From Bradyrhizobium algeriense (lineage in GTDB: Bacteria; Pseudomonadota; Alphaproteobacteria; Rhizobiales; Xanthobacteraceae): a DNA stretch of 64,000 nucleotides. Location: the NCBI RefSeq assembly GCF_003062295.1, contig NZ_PYCN01000002.1, positions 124,001-188,000 on the forward strand. The letters are read 5' to 3'. The stretch's first letter is position 1, and every line of letters starts with the position of its first letter. The notes under the pieces were generated by a model. That model had not been told where the DNA came from and made no database searches. It saw only the letters and a program-made list of their open reading frames with translations. Shown here piece by piece: positions 52,206 to 61,392 of the stretch. The translations under genes and the position numbers were made by a program.

Positions 52206-52561
52206 GGAAACTGCCAGCAATCGCCTTGGCCGCCTGGGTTGTTACGCTCTTACCAGTTGGGACGCCAACCGCGCAGGCCAAACAACAATGCAGCGCCGCA
52301 GCGCCATCAAATCCGCACGGGCGTTGGTGGTCCTATCGTCTGATCGATGGACGAAAGTGCTGGTACGAGGGCAAGCCCATGCTTTCGAAATCGTTGTTGG
52401 AATGGCCCAAGAGGGCATTCGCGCAACCCGTTTCCGACAGAGAAGAAGTTCAAAGCGTTGTCACGGAGAAGCTTGGCGATCCATTAGATGCGCAAGCCCG
52501 AGCACTGGAAGGTTCTGACAGTTTCGAAGCGCGATGGCGCGAAAGGGTGAAAATGCAATAG
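52202..52561 (+). CDS. Small exported hypothetical protein
   Basis: 119 residues. Signal peptide to about 26 (IALAAWVVTLLPVGTPTAQA). The mature part begins KQQCSAAAPSNPHGRWWSYR and has LIDGRKCWYEG, a Trp/Cys-rich pattern seen in short exported proteins of Bradyrhizobium. It overlaps the preceding small gene by four bases. Function unknown. Two Cys residues could form a disulfide. Confidence 0.75.
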   Translation: MRKLPAIALAAWVVTLLPVGTPTAQAKQQCSAAAPSNPHGRWWSYRLIDGRKCWYEGKPMLSKSLLEWPKRAFAQPVSDREEVQSVVTEKLGDPLDAQARALEGSDSFEARWRERVKMQ

Positions 52562-52667
52562 GCGTTGCCCCCAAAGGAAAGTCGCGAAGCGCCGGGATCG
52601 CGCCTGCTGGCACCGACAATCAGTTTTGGGAGATCGCGAAGAACTCTTGTTTTCCAACCAGGCGCAA

Positions 52668-53336
52668 ATGCGGAAACCAGCGATGCGAACGGCCGCAGAT
52701 TTCAATCTCTATTACGCCACTCCAGACCCCTGGCATATTTCCCACGCGCAGTTCAGGGATAAGGTGTTGCGCCGACGCCTGAAGCCGTTCATCCGGGGCA
52801 AATCCGTTCTTGAACTGGGTTGTGGTGAAGGTCACTTGACCCAAACAATTTTTAACAAAGCACGATCCGTGGTTGGCATCGACATAAGTGATGTAGCGAT
52901 TGCTCGCGCTAAATCGCTGAACCTGCCAAACGCCCGATTTGAATGCGCTGATTTTTTACAAGCCTCATTTGAGGGTTACGACGTGATCGCGGCTCTCGAA
53001 TGCGTCTACTATCTGTCCTTTCAAGAGCAGGGAGTGTTCCTGGAGAAAGTTGCCAAAGAACACCCTGACAAAATACTTCTGCTCTCGGGTCCAATTGTGG
53101 ATTACAGAAGGCACTTCAGTCATAAGCGATTGATGCACGAGTTTACGACTTTGGGGTTCACTCCCCTAAGATTTTATAACCTGTCAGTTTATTGGTATCC
53201 GCCTTCATCCAGAATTATCGCTGGCCTGATCAAGCTGCCACTCGGGCACACCTTGCTTGATTGGATACCGGAGTCGATGATCTACCAAAGACTATACGCA
53301 CTTCGGGCACCGAAACGCGGCTCGGATATTCGATAA
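52668..53336 (+). CDS. Class I SAM-dependent methyltransferase (NodS-like)
   Basis: 222 residues. AdoMet motif I is SVLELGCGEGHLTQTIF near 40-56, followed by VVGIDISDVAIARAK (motif II, acidic residue in ID) and ARFECADFLQASF (motif III). The overall layout DPWHISHAQFRDKVL before motif I resembles NodS-type and other small-molecule N-methyltransferases. The acceptor is unknown and no nod genes are present. Codon usage is less GC-biased than in neighbours. The start is uncertain (ATG 52626, 52668 or 52683). It lies alone downstream of two small exported-protein genes. Confidence 0.78.
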   Translation: MRKPAMRTAADFNLYYATPDPWHISHAQFRDKVLRRRLKPFIRGKSVLELGCGEGHLTQTIFNKARSVVGIDISDVAIARAKSLNLPNARFECADFLQASFEGYDVIAALECVYYLSFQEQGVFLEKVAKEHPDKILLLSGPIVDYRRHFSHKRLMHEFTTLGFTPLRFYNLSVYWYPPSSRIIAGLIKLPLGHTLLDWIPESMIYQRLYALRAPKRGSDIR

Positions 53337-54635
<1,299 letters not shown>

Positions 54636-54707
54636 GCGGCTTGACGCAAGTAAAAAAGACAGGCCGCCGAGCAAGCGGCCTGCGTGGCCAACTAAAGAGA
54701 AGAGCCC

Positions 54708-55676
54708 ATGAAAGCCTATGTCTACAGCGCCAACGGCGCTGAAATCACCGAAATTGCAAAACCTTCGCCGAAGGGCACGCAGGTGCTGGTCAAGGTCCAT
54801 GCCTGCGGCCTCAACCGCGCCGATCTCGGCATGACCAAGGGCCACGTGCATGGCGCGGCCGGCGGCGTCGGCACCGTGCTCGGCATGGAATGGGCCGGCG
54901 AAGTCGCCGAACTCGGCCCTGATGCAAAAGGCGTCAAGGTCGGCGACAAGATCATGGGCTCGGGCGGCGCGGCGTTTGCCGAGTATACGCTGGCCGACCA
55001 TGGCCGGCTGTTCCGCGCGCCCTCGAACATGAATTTCGAGGAAGCCGCCACCCTCCCCGTCGCGCTCGCCACCATGCACAACGCGGTCGTCACGTCAGGC
55101 GCGCTGCAGAAAGGCCAGACGGTCCTGATCCAGGGCGCCAGTTCCGGCGTAGGCTTGATGGCGATGCAAATCGCAAAATTCAAGGGCGCAAAACTCGTGA
55201 TCGGCTCCTCGACGGACGCGACGCGACGCGGGCGGCTGAAGGAGTTCGGCGCCGATCTGGCGATCGATTCCAGCGATCCCGGCTGGGTCGACGAGGTGCT
55301 GAAAGCCACCAATGGCGAAGGCGTCGACCTGATCGTCGACCAGGTTTCCGGCAAGGTTGCGAACCAGAATCTCGCGGCAACCAAGGTCAAGGGCCGCATC
55401 GTCAATGTCGGCCGGCTCGGCGGCACCCACGCCGATTTCAATTTCGACCTGCACGCCGCCCGCCGCATCAACTATATCGGCGTCACCTTCCGCACCCGCA
55501 CCATCGAGGAAGTCCGCGAGATTTTCGACGAGGTCCGGAAAGACATCTGGGGCGCGGTGGAATCGCGAAAACTGCAATTGCCGATCGACAAGGTCTATCC
55601 CTTCGCCGAAATCGGAAGAGCGTTCGAGCACATGGAAGCCAACAAGCACCTCGGCAAGATCGTGGTGACGTTGTAG
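54708..55676 (+). CDS. Zinc-independent quinone oxidoreductase/MDR-family reductase
   Basis: 322 residues, medium-chain reductase without the structural-zinc Cys cluster. The N-terminal GroES-like domain holds CGLNRADLGMTKG and LGMEWAGEVAELG; the NADPH site is GASSGVGLMAMQIAKF near 144-159 with GSSTDATRRGRL after it. The C-terminus KVYPFAEIGRAFEHMEANKH LGKIVV is usual for the QOR branch. It reduces quinones or activated alkenes with NADPH. It shares direction and neighbourhood with the nitronate monooxygenase, perhaps one unit. AAAGAGAAGAG precedes the ATG. Confidence 0.9.
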   Translation: MKAYVYSANGAEITEIAKPSPKGTQVLVKVHACGLNRADLGMTKGHVHGAAGGVGTVLGMEWAGEVAELGPDAKGVKVGDKIMGSGGAAFAEYTLADHGRLFRAPSNMNFEEAATLPVALATMHNAVVTSGALQKGQTVLIQGASSGVGLMAMQIAKFKGAKLVIGSSTDATRRGRLKEFGADLAIDSSDPGWVDEVLKATNGEGVDLIVDQVSGKVANQNLAATKVKGRIVNVGRLGGTHADFNFDLHAARRINYIGVTFRTRTIEEVREIFDEVRKDIWGAVESRKLQLPIDKVYPFAEIGRAFEHMEANKHLGKIVVTL

Positions 55677-55682
55677 ATGCCT

Positions 55683-55733
55683 ATCCCGGACGGGGTGCAG
55701 CGCGTGAGCGCTGCTCCGCAGAGCCGGGACCCA
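55683..55733. repeat. Short interspersed palindromic repeat
   Basis: Outer arms ATCCCGG (55683-55689) and CCGGGAC (55724-55730) enclose an inner hairpin GCAGCGC-GTGA-GCGCTGC (55697-55714). This about 50-base element is a familiar type of intergenic repeat in Bradyrhizobium. It lies six bases after the quinone oxidoreductase stop and may aid transcript termination. Confidence 0.65.
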
Positions 55734-55811
55734 CGCCGTTAGGCATCCGAATGTTCGCGCTCGCGGGCGGGATGCTGGAATCGCGGCCCGCACGCGGCGT
55801 GAAGCGAAGCT

Positions 55812-56039
55812 TCATTGCTCGAAGCGACGAAACGCGCCTTCGACCTCGGCATCGGTTGCGAATTGGCGGCGCTTGGCTTGCGCAAGCCCTTCCAGCACGG
55901 CGGGAAGATGCCCGGGATCGATCTCCTCGGGCTCTCCCTCATGGCCGCTGAGGGTCAGCATGGCGAGCGCGATTTCATCCTGGCTGTCAGGAGGTAAGCG
56001 CCGCACGGCTTCGAAGGCTTTTTCGAGCAGTTTTGTCAT
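55812..56039 (-). CDS. Small protein, possible orphan antitoxin
   Basis: 75 residues: MTKLLEKAFEAVRRLPPDSQ, then DEIALAMLTLSG, DPGHLPAVLEGLAQAKRRQF and ATDAEVEGAFRRFEQ. This resembles small acidic proteins that precede RelE/ParE-type toxins in alphaproteobacteria, including the ATDAEVE.AFRRF end. No toxin frame is found directly downstream; an interspersed repeat lies there instead. It may therefore be an orphan. No obvious ribosome site is seen before the ATG. Confidence 0.6.
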   Translation of the reverse strand: MTKLLEKAFEAVRRLPPDSQDEIALAMLTLSGHEGEPEEIDPGHLPAVLEGLAQAKRRQFATDAEVEGAFRRFEQ

Positions 56040-56098
56040 GAGAGAAAGATACGGTCGAACCGCCCAAAATGGAAGGGCATCCGCCAGAGCCCTACGCC

Positions 56099-56368
56099 CT
56101 ATGAACGAGGCTTTCGGCGCATGTTGGCCAGTGCTGCGACCGCCCATCCCAGGATGGCGGCCGCGCCGACCCAGATCAGGAAATCGCTCCAGCGGCCGGC
56201 GAGGCCGAGTGCGAGGCCGGGCATGAACGTCGCGACTACGAGCCACCGCCGCAAGCCGGGCCGCGCGAGGGCGACACCGCGACGCTTCGGATCGGCCGCC
56301 GCGAGGAGCGCGATGCAGGCGGCGCTGGCCAGTGCGCCGGACAGGCCGAGCCAGCCGAGCAGCATCAT
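56099..56368 (-). CDS. DUF3325-like small membrane protein
   Basis: 89 residues with three hydrophobic helices (LLGWLGLSGALASAACIALL, LVVATFMPGLALGLAG, FLIWVGAAAILGWAVAAL). Size, topology and position as the last gene after a PepSY membrane protein fit the DUF3325 family seen with TonB-dependent siderophore receptors. Its ATG overlaps the PepSY stop codon, so it is translationally coupled. Function unknown; presumably part of iron uptake or reduction. Confidence 0.75.
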   Translation of the reverse strand: MMLLGWLGLSGALASAACIALLAAADPKRRGVALARPGLRRWLVVATFMPGLALGLAGRWSDFLIWVGAAAILGWAVAALANMRRKPRS

Positions 56369-57948
56369 TCGGCGGACTGCACGAAGGAGCCCGCGTCGAA
56401 TGCGGCCGGCTCGCGGGTTCGCAATGCCATGGTGGCGGACAGCACGCATGCGACGCCGCCGAGCGCGACCAGGACATCCATCACCGGCACCGCACTCTGC
56501 CCGGTCGCAAGCGCTGCGCGCCAATTTGGGCCGCCGGCCGCGGCACGCAGCAGCGGAAGCGCCATCAGCAACACGCCGGTCGCGCCGAACAGCAGCGGCG
56601 GAACCCGCTCGATCGATCGCATCCGCAGTGCCGGGACAAGGGCGAGTGCGGCAGCGATCAGAAAGGCCGCCGGCGTCCAGAACACGGATGCCAGCGATGG
56701 CAGGCTGATGAAGTAGGCCGCGGCTGCCGCTGCCATCGCAAAAGGCAGGCCGCCTCCCACCCACGCGGTCACGCGCCCGAGCACGCGCCAGCCGCGCTGG
56801 TCGGCGCGTCGCCGGACCCAGAGATTCAATCCGCTCCAGGCCACGTAGGCGCTGGCCGCGCCAAGCGCAAACCACACGGCGCGCGACCACCATCCAGCGA
56901 AATTGCCGAAGTGAACCGGGCCGATCAGACCGAGCAAGGATGCCCCGAGCGACGGTTTTGTGCCGACGATCGGCCGCTCGCGAATGAGTTCGCCGGTCGC
57001 CCCATTGTAGATCAGGCGCGACGCCGACAGATCGCCGCGCCTGGGCGCCGGAAATACGGTAATGCGCGCGTCGGCGCGGCCGCGGTTTTCCCACGCGGCA
57101 AACAACAGCGGCGCGTCGGCGCGCCTGCGCGCATCGGACAGGATGTCGTCGAGATTGGCGGATGCGGCAGGACGCGGATCGACCATGGGCATCCCGTTGA
57201 GCGTCGTGACCATCGCGCGCACATCGCCCTTGAACGCGATCTTCGCCAGCATCGGCAAGGCGACCGCGATGGTGAAGCTGAGATAGGCGCCGGTGAACGC
57301 GAGCACGAAGGCATGCGGCAGCGTCCACGTCCCGGCAACGGAATGCAGATCGCGCAGGCCGACCAGCCGGTCACGTCCGCGCAGGATAAAGATGTCCCTG
57401 AACAAATGCCGGTGCATCAGGATGCCCGAGACCGCCGCCACCAGCATGGCGAGACCGAGAATGCCCGTGAGGATCAGCCCCCACGGATTCGGCAGGTGCA
57501 GCCGCACATGCAGCTCGACGTAAAAGCGCCCGAGCGCCGTGAACGGATCGTTGGCCGCGAGTTCGTTGCCAAAACCTTCGGCGCGCGAGACGATCCGGCC
57601 CTCCGGCCCGATCGTGGTGAGGATTCCGCGCTCGCGCCGCGCACCATTGATGGTCTCGTCGGTGTGGAAGAACGCCCACACATTGCCGGCAGGCGTCGCC
57701 CGCAAGGAGAGGTCCTCGCGGAACTGAGCGGGCGTTTCCGCCTCCAGCCGCGCGAGCACGGCATCGAGCGGCTGGCTCAGCGGCTCGCTCGTTCCGAGCA
57801 GCCCGCCCGACCAGGCCTTGATTTCGTTCGCGAACACGGCGGCCGTGCCGGTTACGATGACGGCATACAGCAACAGGCCCAGCAATGCGCCGGCCCAACC
57901 GTGGACCGCCACCAGCGTCCTGGTTTCGCGCGCTTTCAGGTTAATCAC
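56365..57948 (-). CDS. PepSY-associated membrane protein (iron-uptake linked)
   Basis: 527 residues. First helix near 15-40 (AGALLGLLLYAVIVTGTAAV), a periplasmic domain to about 150, then RLHLPNPWGLILTGILGLAML, the conserved DLHSVAGTWTLPHAFVLAFTG near 200, a second PepSY-like loop, and about four helices at the end. PepSY-TM proteins next to siderophore receptors are proposed ferric reductases or modulators of the envelope. It is third in the operon receptor-DUF3649-PepSY-DUF3325, 28 bases after DUF3649. Confidence 0.88.
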   Translation of the reverse strand: MINLKARETRTLVAVHGWAGALLGLLLYAVIVTGTAAVFANEIKAWSGGLLGTSEPLSQPLDAVLARLEAETPAQFREDLSLRATPAGNVWAFFHTDETINGARRERGILTTIGPEGRIVSRAEGFGNELAANDPFTALGRFYVELHVRLHLPNPWGLILTGILGLAMLVAAVSGILMHRHLFRDIFILRGRDRLVGLRDLHSVAGTWTLPHAFVLAFTGAYLSFTIAVALPMLAKIAFKGDVRAMVTTLNGMPMVDPRPAASANLDDILSDARRRADAPLLFAAWENRGRADARITVFPAPRRGDLSASRLIYNGATGELIRERPIVGTKPSLGASLLGLIGPVHFGNFAGWWSRAVWFALGAASAYVAWSGLNLWVRRRADQRGWRVLGRVTAWVGGGLPFAMAAAAAAYFISLPSLASVFWTPAAFLIAAALALVPALRMRSIERVPPLLFGATGVLLMALPLLRAAAGGPNWRAALATGQSAVPVMDVLVALGGVACVLSATMALRTREPAAFDAGSFVQSAE

Positions 57949-57976
57949 GGCTTCTCCGCGGGGTCGAAGGATCGTC

Positions 57977-58279
57977 TCAGCCGAACAGAATAGCTCTTAA
58001 CGCGATCAGGTGAATGACGGCGATGCCCGTCATGATGATCGCGATGCGGCCGAGGCTCCGGTCGAGCAAGGCATAGAAGAAGATCAAGCCCCAGATCGCC
58101 GGCATGAAGAACAACGGCAACGCGATGTGGTCAACTCCGCCGCTTCCCTTGGGCACCCAGAACGGCATCACGGCGATGACGAGGACCGTGAGCCCCAGCG
58201 CGCACGGCCCGGCCAGCAGCGCACGCAGCCACGGATGCAGGCGGCCCGGTTCCGGAACACTGGAGTTCGCCGCCGCCAA
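57977..58279 (-). CDS. DUF3649-like small membrane protein with TTG start
   Basis: 100 residues with three hydrophobic segments (LRALLAGPCALGLTVLVIAV, LPLFFMPAIWGLIFFYALL, IAIIMTGIAVIHLIALRAI). It matches the DUF3649 type found between TonB-dependent receptors and PepSY proteins. There is no suitable ATG: the only start that avoids a long overlap with the receptor gene is TTG at 58279, eight bases after a GGAGGG ribosome site. The receptor stop lies 16 bases upstream. Function unknown; probably an inner-membrane part of the same iron system. Confidence 0.75.
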   Translation of the reverse strand: MAAANSSVPEPGRLHPWLRALLAGPCALGLTVLVIAVMPFWVPKGSGGVDHIALPLFFMPAIWGLIFFYALLDRSLGRIAIIMTGIAVIHLIALRAILFG

Positions 58280-58295
58280 ATTGCGCTCCCTCCGC

Positions 58296-60641
58296 TCAGA
58301 AATTGAACGTCGTCGACAGGAGATACGTGCGCGGGGCGCCGAGGGATGTGGCGCTGCTGACCGTACGATAGGAGTTCCAGTACGCCTCGTTGAAGACGTT
58401 CTCGATATTGGCGCGAACGACGATCGGCTTGCCGTTCCAGGGTGACAGGAACGTGTAGCGCGCGCCAAGATCAACCCGCGTCCACGCCGGCAGCTCCTGC
58501 GTATTCGCATCGTTGGCGTAACTCTCGCTGGTGTAGATAACGCGGCCCGTCAGCGTGAACCCGTTCAGGAAAGGGGTGTCCCATTCGGCGCCAAGATTGA
58601 CATTGTACTCCGACACACCCACGGGCTTCTTGCCGTTGAAGTTGAAAATGGTCCCCAGAGTCGGAAGCGAGACTGATTGCTTGACCACTTCGCCGTCGAT
58701 GAAAGTCACGCCGCCCAGCACCCGGAACGTCGGCGTCACCTCGCCGAAGGTATACAGCTCGACGCCGCGATTGCGCTGCTCGCCGGCAAGTCGCCTTGCG
58801 GGCAAGATCTTTCCCGGCACAGGGACCGACATCGTGTTCGGGCTGGTGATATCGAACACGCTCGCCGTGAAGGTGACGCGGCCCATATCGATCTTGAAGC
58901 CGGCTTCCTTCTGCTTGGTCTGAGCAGGCGGAATGATATCTCCGACGTTCGAGTACGTCGCGACACCGGTGACGACTTCCGGCGCCTTGAGGCCTTCGAT
59001 ATAGTTCGCATAGAGCGAGACGTTTTCCAGCGGCTTCACGATTGCTGCAAAGCCGGGGCTCCAGGTCGGAACATCGACGCGCGAGTTGTTGGCAGGGATC
59101 AAGGCGTTGATGCTTTCCGCACCCGCCGTCTGCCGTCTGGCCCCAACGACGAACTGAAGCCTGTTGTTGAACATCGACATCGTGTCGGCGATGCCGACAC
59201 TGGTAAGCTTTGTCTGAGTTTGCAGATTTTGGGCGACGAGGTTGAAGTTCGGGAAGGGGAGCGGGACCGGGTTGTACAGATTCGAGGAGACTGCTGCGCC
59301 TCCCTTGGCGAATGAGCTGTAGTCCCGATCGAAGGCCGAGTAGTTGACAGTCAGGAGGTGGTTGACGGGCCCGATGTCGACCGAAGCGCGAACGCCGACC
59401 TCACCCGCATAATTGTCATAGACGTCACGCCCATTGAACGGAATGGCCGTCCAGTTGCCGTTGGCGTTCGTGATGCGCGGCGACGGATAGATGAAGTCGA
59501 TCTCGCTCTTGTGATATCCAAACGCGCCATATGCAGTGATCGACTCGGTCAGATCGACTTCGCCGCGCGCCATCGCGAACGTATCCCTCGGCTTCCATGT
59601 CGCCCAGGAAGGCATGTAATTGGTGCCGGCTGCCGGTGCCGGCGGAACCGCTATGCTGGTCGCAAAAGGAGGGCTGGTGTTGAACGTCAGAAACCGCAGC
59701 GGCGGCGAAAGATTTTCGGCCTGGTAACCGAGATCCGCGGAGAAGCGCACACGCTCGCCGCGGTAGTCCATATTGAGTACGGCGTTGCCGATCTGATCGG
59801 TCTGCCGGTCGAACGCGGTCTGTCCGCCTCCTCCCCCGCCATTGAACCGGATTCCCCATTCCTTGTGCTCGCCGTAGCGCCGTGCCACATCGACCAGCGC
59901 TCCGACTTGGGATTTGGATATATATCTAGTGGTCAGCTGCGTGATGTCGAAGTCGGGCGCGCTCTTCGTCACCAGGTTAATGCTGCCTCCGATGCCACCT
60001 GCGGGCGGCATGCCGGTGAGCAGCACACCCGGCCCCTTCAGAACCTCGACACGATCGAGGAAATTCGCCGATGATGCATAAAACGGCGCCATTCCATAGA
60101 GGCCGTTCATCAAGAAGTCGCCGCTGTCGTGGTAGAAACCTCTGATGTAGAGGCCGTCGATGCCGTTGCCGGCGGGCGTCTTCATCCGGACCGACGGATC
60201 GTTGAACAGGACATCGCCGACGGTGCGTGCCTGCTGGTTTGCAATCAGTTCTGCCGTGTAACTGGTCTGGTTGAACGGCGTATTCATCACGCCGCGGTTG
60301 CCGAGCAGTCCGAGGCTGCCGCCCGTCGCCACCTGTCCGCCAGCATAGGGAGCCGGCGGTGCGCCGAGCGTTCCGGTCGAAGGCGTCACATACGGAACCG
60401 CCTCCACGCGGCGAGGCGCCGGTGCAGCAACACGCCGTTGCACGCGCGAGGTGGATGTCTGCGATCTCGGCGCCGCGGGCCGCGCACGTTGCTGCCCTGG
60501 AGCATCCACGGTGACCGGCGGCAAATTCGATTGCGCGAATGCTTTCTGACCACTTGCAAAATCCAGCGAAAGAGCAAGATAGCTCACCGCCCCCAACGAA
60601 ATAGCACGCACAACATTTCCGGTCGCAATCGCATACGTCAT
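58296..60641 (-). CDS. TonB-dependent siderophore receptor
   Basis: 781 residues. Signal region to about 38 (LGAVSYLALSLDFASGQKAFA). An Arg/Pro-rich stretch follows, then the plug domain (VGDVLFNDPSVRMKTPAGNG, RVEVLKGPGVLLTGMPPAGG) and a 22-strand barrel whose last residues YLLSTTFNF end in the aromatic required for outer-membrane insertion. It imports a ferric siderophore with TonB energy. The ATG at 60641 has GGGGTGAAAG before it; an upstream extension of 65 residues is rejected because it lacks a signal peptide. It heads an operon with DUF3649, PepSY and DUF3325 genes. Upstream TTCTAA repeats may mediate iron control. Confidence 0.93.
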   Translation of the reverse strand: MTYAIATGNVVRAISLGAVSYLALSLDFASGQKAFAQSNLPPVTVDAPGQQRARPAAPRSQTSTSRVQRRVAAPAPRRVEAVPYVTPSTGTLGAPPAPYAGGQVATGGSLGLLGNRGVMNTPFNQTSYTAELIANQQARTVGDVLFNDPSVRMKTPAGNGIDGLYIRGFYHDSGDFLMNGLYGMAPFYASSANFLDRVEVLKGPGVLLTGMPPAGGIGGSINLVTKSAPDFDITQLTTRYISKSQVGALVDVARRYGEHKEWGIRFNGGGGGGQTAFDRQTDQIGNAVLNMDYRGERVRFSADLGYQAENLSPPLRFLTFNTSPPFATSIAVPPAPAAGTNYMPSWATWKPRDTFAMARGEVDLTESITAYGAFGYHKSEIDFIYPSPRITNANGNWTAIPFNGRDVYDNYAGEVGVRASVDIGPVNHLLTVNYSAFDRDYSSFAKGGAAVSSNLYNPVPLPFPNFNLVAQNLQTQTKLTSVGIADTMSMFNNRLQFVVGARRQTAGAESINALIPANNSRVDVPTWSPGFAAIVKPLENVSLYANYIEGLKAPEVVTGVATYSNVGDIIPPAQTKQKEAGFKIDMGRVTFTASVFDITSPNTMSVPVPGKILPARRLAGEQRNRGVELYTFGEVTPTFRVLGGVTFIDGEVVKQSVSLPTLGTIFNFNGKKPVGVSEYNVNLGAEWDTPFLNGFTLTGRVIYTSESYANDANTQELPAWTRVDLGARYTFLSPWNGKPIVVRANIENVFNEAYWNSYRTVSSATSLGAPRTYLLSTTFNF

Positions 60642-60942
60642 ACTTTCACCCCAACTCTCACGAAGTCGTTCTAACTTCCCAAGTCGAATGGGCGAGTAGA
60701 AGTCATCTAAGATGATGGTGTGCGTGCACGACGAATTGCGTCTGTGACAACCGGGCAACGTTGCAAGTCGATTGCCCAAGTTGAGCGCTGGAGTTTCTAA
60801 TTGTTCTAATTCTAAAGTGCTGACTGCGTTGAGCACGTCAATTCATGGCGCGTGATAATTTGACGCGGTCATGTATGATTGCGAGCAACCTTAGGATGAT
60901 TCAGGTTCACCCCACCTATCGTATTCAGGATCAAGCTGCTTC
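60642..60942. other. Divergent regulatory region of the receptor operon
   Basis: About 300 bases between the minus-strand receptor operon and the plus-strand small gene. The only structured element seen is the TTCTAA repeat listed separately. Promoters for both directions should lie here. Confidence 0.5.
60795..60815. promoter_or_regulatory. Three direct TTCTAA repeats, possible iron-control site
   Basis: TTCTAA occurs at 60795-60800, 60804-60809 and 60810-60815. The rhizobial iron control element bound by Irr is built from TTTAGAA/TTCTAAA halves. Here the halves run in one direction rather than as the usual inverted pair, so the assignment is tentative. It lies 154 bases upstream of the receptor ATG. 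Confidence 0.4.
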
Positions 60943-61350
60943 ATGACAAGAGCAAACAAGGTTGCCGTCACTTCCGGCGCGGATCTGCCGGACCGGATCA
61001 TCCAGTTGATGACGAATGCGCCGTATGCATCATTCGTCGTGCGGTGCGCTGCCGATCGCGCCGTTTTCCTTCCCGAGATCATATCCCTGCACACAAGGCG
61101 TGAGCTTTCCGAGATCAGCGGGGTCGGCCGGGCTTCGATCGCAAGGATACAGGCCTGGCTGGCGCAGCATGGACGAAGGTTGCGAAGGCCAGATGAAAGC
61201 ATCGACACTGTCATTTGCCATTTTGGCGTTCGACGAAAGGATCCGCATCCGTATAAGCGCCCGACCTTGCCGGCGATCACACCGCAGCCCGACGCCACGC
61301 TGGCGCCCGCGCTGCAGAATTCGGACAGCAAGATCGACGCTGCTTTGTAG
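60943..61350 (+). CDS. Hypothetical protein with helix-hairpin-helix-like segment
   Basis: 135 residues. The segment TRRELSEISGVGRASIARIQ (about 50-70) has the SGVG hairpin and helix pattern of HhH or RNA-polymerase-alpha-C-terminal-like DNA-binding domains, followed by AWLAQHGRRLRRP. The N-terminal part may form a small helical domain (PDRIIQLMTNAPYASFVV). The C-terminal tail is Pro-rich and low complexity. No ribosome site stands out. It lies divergent from the TonB receptor operon. Function unknown. Confidence 0.5.
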   Translation: MTRANKVAVTSGADLPDRIIQLMTNAPYASFVVRCAADRAVFLPEIISLHTRRELSEISGVGRASIARIQAWLAQHGRRLRRPDESIDTVICHFGVRRKDPHPYKRPTLPAITPQPDATLAPALQNSDSKIDAAL

Positions 61351-61392
61351 GGCGGGCAAAGGCGTTCTTCACGCCGTGCCCACCATCAATGC

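Noticed and set aside
54651..54673. Hairpin CAGGCCGC/GCGGCCTG between the nitronate monooxygenase and quinone oxidoreductase genes as a terminator
   Set aside because: The T run lies on the wrong side for the plus-strand genes and no minus-strand gene ends there.
56332..57993. Long plus-strand frame opposite the PepSY gene
   Set aside because: Antisense to a well-supported membrane protein; Arg/Gly/Gln-rich without domain.
60642..60836. 65-residue N-terminal extension of the TonB receptor
   Set aside because: It lacks a signal peptide and covers the region with the TTCTAA repeats; the ATG at 60641 has a ribosome site and a signal peptide.
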